Source: GCA-2862585 sp965661345
GTDB taxonomy: Bacteria > Bacteroidota > Bacteroidia > Flavobacteriales > UBA7312
NCBI GenBank assembly: GCA_965661345.1
Contig: CBFIDK010000011.1
Coordinates: forward strand, 1 to 53,214
Length of the DNA: 53,214 nt
Direction of reading: 5' to 3'
Position numbers and translations under genes: made by a program. Of the stretch, positions 50,726 to 53,214 are shown in pieces (positions within the stretch are counted from its first letter, which is position 1; every line of letters starts with the position of its first letter). Under the pieces are notes generated by a model. It ran no database searches, was not told where the DNA came from, and saw only the letters and a program-made list of their open reading frames with translations.

Positions 50726-51715
50726 ATGAAACATCTAATTTTACTTCTACTACTTTCCAACCAGCTAATTGGTCAACCTCAGATTAAAAACCTTGTTTTT
50801 GAAGGTGCTGGAGTAAGAGGCATTGCATACTCTGGTGCAATCAGTGTACTAGAAGAAAAAGACATGATCAAAGACATTGAAAAAGTTGGAGGCACGTCAG
50901 CAGGTGCTATTACTGCTTTATTGATATCTATAGGTTATGAATCGTCTGAAATACGACAAATTATAAGCGGGACCAAACTGCATAAATTTAACGATGGCAA
51001 ATATCTTTTTGTTGGCGGTATTTATCGCTTAAACAAGCGTTTTGGATGGTACAGAGCCAAACGTTTTGACAAGTGGCTATCTAAAATCATTGAGAATAAA
51101 ACAAAAAACCCCAATATCACTTTTAAAGAATTATCTGAAAAGAACTTTAAAGATTTATACGTTACAGCTACATGTTTGAATAAGCAAAAGGAAATTGTTT
51201 TCGGAAAAGATAAATATCCTAAAATGATGGTTAAAGATGCCGTCAAAATTTCCATGTCAATCCCTCTTTATTTCGAAGCTGTTTTTATTGATAGTATTGG
51301 CACCATTCACCCTAAGCCCAAACAGCTCAACAAATTAGATGTTGTAGTAGATGGTGGCATTACTGCAAACTACCCTATTTTCTTATTCGACACCATTGTT
51401 GATGGGAAACGAATTGAAAACCCACACAGCTTAGGCTTTAAAATTGATCGAGAAGAACAAATTAAAGAAGATAATTTGAATGGAAACATTGCCCCTGTTC
51501 CAATTCATAAATTCAACGACTATATCTCTGCATTGTATAACTACGTTATTGAAAGTTTGAATAGAGTTCAACTTAGTGAGAAAGATGTAGACCGTACAAT
51601 TTCTATTTCTTCAAAAGGAATAAGCCCCAAAATTAAGCGACTTAGCAAAGAGCAGAAACAAACGCTGTTTCAAAGCGGAAGGGATTACAGCAGAAACTAC
51701 TTGGATAAGTTCTAG
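50726..51715 (+). CDS. Patatin-like phospholipase
   Basis: Predicted lipid acyl hydrolase of 329 residues with a short signal peptide (MKHLILLLLLSNQLIG). The patatin catalytic dyad is present: the oxyanion loop GAGVRGIAYSG at 27-37, the nucleophile Ser58 in GTSAG, and Asp209 in VVVDGG. Such enzymes cleave phospholipids or act as effectors; in this setting an outer-membrane or periplasmic lipase is the most reasonable reading. It starts 14 nt after lgt and may be translated from the same mRNA. The array of barrel-like proteins follows after a new promoter. Confidence 0.92.
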   Translation: MKHLILLLLLSNQLIGQPQIKNLVFEGAGVRGIAYSGAISVLEEKDMIKDIEKVGGTSAGAITALLISIGYESSEIRQIISGTKLHKFNDGKYLFVGGIYRLNKRFGWYRAKRFDKWLSKIIENKTKNPNITFKELSEKNFKDLYVTATCLNKQKEIVFGKDKYPKMMVKDAVKISMSIPLYFEAVFIDSIGTIHPKPKQLNKLDVVVDGGITANYPIFLFDTIVDGKRIENPHSLGFKIDREEQIKEDNLNGNIAPVPIHKFNDYISALYNYVIESLNRVQLSEKDVDRTISISSKGISPKIKRLSKEQKQTLFQSGRDYSRNYLDKF

Positions 51716-51730
51716 TATTTATTAAATTTG
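51701..51730 (+). promoter_or_regulatory. Promoter of the outer-membrane paralog array
   Basis: TTG at 51701-51703, a 19-nt spacer and TAAATTTG at 51723-51730 give a full match. The -33 lies in the patatin coding end. Confidence 0.7.
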
Positions 51731-51754
51731 TAACACTTACAAAGCCTATTTACC

Positions 51755-52243
51755 ATGAAAAAATACTACCTATTTATCCTGTTACTACCTACCATTTTTG
51801 CTTTTGGTCAAGAGGAAAAAAAATCGCCGTATCTACTTAACGAAATTAAAGTTAGCCCCTCTTTCTATTTACAAGGTATTGAATCTATAAGTTATGAGAG
51901 AATTATAGGGGAAGATGGCTCTGTTGGTTTAGAATTAATGTATGACTTTAGCAAAGAACATACTGCCCTATACAAATCCAATATATTAGCATATTACAGA
52001 CTGTTTTTTTCAAATAGAGTTAACACAACAGGTTTGTTTATTGAATGGAGTGTCAACAGATACAATGTTATTCAACACAATCAAATTTCTAATGGTTATG
52101 CCGGTTTGGGGATTGCAGTTGGCGGGAAATTTGTCAATAAAAACAAATGGGTTGCCGATATATTTTTAGGCTTTAGTAGAACTCTAGACAACCACTATGA
52201 AGCTAAAGAAAGAATTGGATTGAGTGTCGGCAAACGTTTTTAA
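51755..52243 (+). CDS. Small outer-membrane barrel protein, array member 1
   Basis: A 162-residue protein with a signal peptide (ending at about FAFGQ) and alternating strand pattern of an eight-strand outer-membrane barrel, ending RIGLSVGKRF with aromatic last residue. A DUF3575-like class is possible. It shares its last residues, and the downstream start of the next gene, with array member 2. No function can be given. Confidence 0.78.
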   Translation: MKKYYLFILLLPTIFAFGQEEKKSPYLLNEIKVSPSFYLQGIESISYERIIGEDGSVGLELMYDFSKEHTALYKSNILAYYRLFFSNRVNTTGLFIEWSVNRYNVIQHNQISNGYAGLGIAVGGKFVNKNKWVADIFLGFSRTLDNHYEAKERIGLSVGKRF

Positions 52244-52260
52244 TTAATAACCATGAAAAA
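52217..52260 (+). repeat. 44-bp exact direct repeat, copy 1
   Basis: Identical to 52685-52728, 468 nt apart. Each copy covers the last codons of one array gene, its stop, the linker and the first codons of the next gene. A remnant of tandem duplication or gene conversion. Confidence 0.9.
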
Positions 52261-52711
52261 TTTACTATTTCTAGTGTTCCTTTTTGCTAGTATTTACACG
52301 TCTGCGCAAGAATACAGCAAAGAACAAAATTCATTTGATGTTAATGTTAATCTCCTTCATTTAAGTTTTGGTGTACCTAATTTAGAAATAGAACTTGTCA
52401 ATTGGAATTCTGGATTTGGAGCGTCATACTATTATTACTCTTTAACATCCTATTGGCAATTAAAGTTAGCTAATACACTTTATCTTTTTGGAAGATATTA
52501 CATGTCAAAAGAAATGAATTCCAGTGGAGTGTTTGCAGAAGCATCATTAAATTTCGTCAAAAACGTAAATCCTATACCTTCACTGAGTATTGGTTATAAA
52601 AAACTTTATCACCATAAATCATTTATTGAAGTTTTTTTAGGCGTAGGGGTAATAGAATCAAACTTATTAATTGGCAACAGAATAGGATTGAGTGTCGGCA
52701 AACGTTTTTAA
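52253..52711 (+). CDS. Small outer-membrane barrel protein, array member 2
   Basis: A 152-residue protein with signal peptide (to about SAQ) followed by barrel-like strands, ending RIGLSVGKRF exactly as member 1. The interior differs much more from member 1 than the two ends, so duplication is old but the junctions are identical. It lies 9 nt from member 1. Confidence 0.78.
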   Translation: MKNLLFLVFLFASIYTSAQEYSKEQNSFDVNVNLLHLSFGVPNLEIELVNWNSGFGASYYYYSLTSYWQLKLANTLYLFGRYYMSKEMNSSGVFAEASLNFVKNVNPIPSLSIGYKKLYHHKSFIEVFLGVGVIESNLLIGNRIGLSVGKRF

Positions 52712-52728
52712 TTAATAACCATGAAAAA
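52685..52728 (+). repeat. 44-bp exact direct repeat, copy 2
   Basis: Second copy of the repeat at 52217-52260, joining array members 2 and 3. Confidence 0.9.
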
Positions 52729-53214
52729 ACTACTTATACTTTTACTTCTGCTTTCACAGATTGGGCTTAAAGCACAAGAAACTGAAACCCAAATTTATGA
52801 AGAAGGTAATGAACTAAAAATAAATGGTTTGCTTTTATTATTTGGCTATCCAAACATTTCATACGAAGCTATTTTAAATGAGGATGTTAGCATAGGAGTT
52901 GGAGTCTACAAAAGAAGAAATAACCTCCTTTTTGGTGATTTTTTACCCAAAACAATTATAAACATAAACACTCGCTATTATTTCGACAATGCTTATGAAG
53001 GTGATAACTTTTTTATTGAAGCAGCATTGTCAAACTACAAGGAATATGACAATGAAAATTTTCAAATACTTTCTGCTGGAGTGGGGTTTAAAAACAATCT
53101 ATACCAAAATAAAATTTTTTCAGAAACTCATATTTCAACTGGTATAGTATTTCAGGAGTCTAAATCATACATTATGTTTCCTGCACGAGCAGGTCTGACT
53201 TTAGGTGTGCGCTT
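52721..53214 (+). CDS. Small outer-membrane barrel protein, array member 3 (cut at right edge)
   Basis: Reading from the ATG at 52721 is open to the window end: 164 complete codons. It has a signal peptide (MKKLLILLLLLSQIGLKAQ) and barrel-like strands, and stops being visible at GLTLGVR, which matches the GLSVGKRF ending of members 1 and 2, so probably only one residue and the stop codon are missing. The sequence shares little else with the other members but occupies the same place in the array and uses the same junction. Confidence 0.72.
   Translation, partial: MKKLLILLLLLSQIGLKAQETETQIYEEGNELKINGLLLLFGYPNISYEAILNEDVSIGVGVYKRRNNLLFGDFLPKTIININTRYYFDNAYEGDNFFIEAALSNYKEYDNENFQILSAGVGFKNNLYQNKIFSETHISTGIVFQESKSYIMFPARAGLTLGVR

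Noticed and set aside
1..53214. tRNA, rRNA, CRISPR arrays, insertion sequences, prophage or antiphage systems
   Set aside because: Inspection of the spacers showed no cloverleaf, no regular spaced repeats and no transposase, integrase, Cas or restriction gene.

Overview
The window looks like a chromosomal segment of a Bacteroidetes bacterium, most likely Flavobacteriia. The evidence is low GC, gliding genes gldF and gldG, proteins with type IX secretion (T9SS) C-terminal sorting domains of both type A and type B, a 480-residue GAPDH, type B ribosomal protein L31, and many start-proximal matches to the Bacteroidetes promoter element TAnnTTTG. I see no insertion sequence, prophage, CRISPR array, rRNA or tRNA. 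The DNA is densely packed and several convergent gene pairs overlap at their 3' ends.

Layout. 1-6.6 kb (minus): a tightly coupled operon dapF, GNAT acetyltransferase, seven-heme cytochrome/TPR lipoprotein, mltG, phosphoglucomutase, then a DEAD-box helicase cut by the left edge. 6.7-9.4 kb (plus): gap, a membrane protein, trmN6. 9.4-13.3 kb: saccharopine dehydrogenase-like protein (minus), DUF423 protein (plus), pckA (plus), rpmE2 (minus). 13.4-22.1 kb: a beta-helix lipoprotein converging on a LuxC-like acyl-CoA reductase, which is divergent from a ferredoxin gene; then a secreted protein, serC, serA, DUF1015 protein and yggS, a small unknown gene and a pirin. 22.1-24.0 kb (minus): phoH-purC. 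24.1-30.8 kb (plus): SAM hydroxide adenosyltransferase, ABM-domain protein, gldF, gldG, DUF4340 protein, dnaN, beta-barrel protein. 30.8-35.4 kb (minus): Na+/H+ antiporter, gcvT, comB, zinc phospholipase/nuclease. 35.4-39.0 kb: a cobalamin riboswitch in front of a T9SS-sorted BtuG/DUF5074-like propeller (minus), divergent from a large T9SS type B adhesin-like protein. 39.0-41.3 kb (minus): an XRE regulator, pyrD and an HMG-CoA lyase. 41.6-46.3 kb (plus): a small membrane protein, mutL, two adjacent rhomboid proteases, an EEP-family phosphatase/nuclease. 46.3-47.9 kb (minus): peptide-binding lipoprotein. 48.2-53.2 kb (plus): mtaB, lgt, a patatin, and an array of three related outer-membrane proteins, the last cut just before its stop.

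Most of this is housekeeping: cell wall (dapF, mltG), central carbon (gap, pckA), serine synthesis (serC, serA), envelope biogenesis (lgt), DNA replication and repair (dnaN, mutL) and tRNA modification (trmN6, mtaB). The parts that deserve a second look are: the riboswitch-controlled secreted propeller with no TonB receptor beside it; the palindrome-rich region next to the XRE gene; the LuxC-like reductase facing a ferredoxin; the heptaheme protein inside a cell-wall operon; and a set of promoters so close to the start codon that leaderless mRNAs are predicted.
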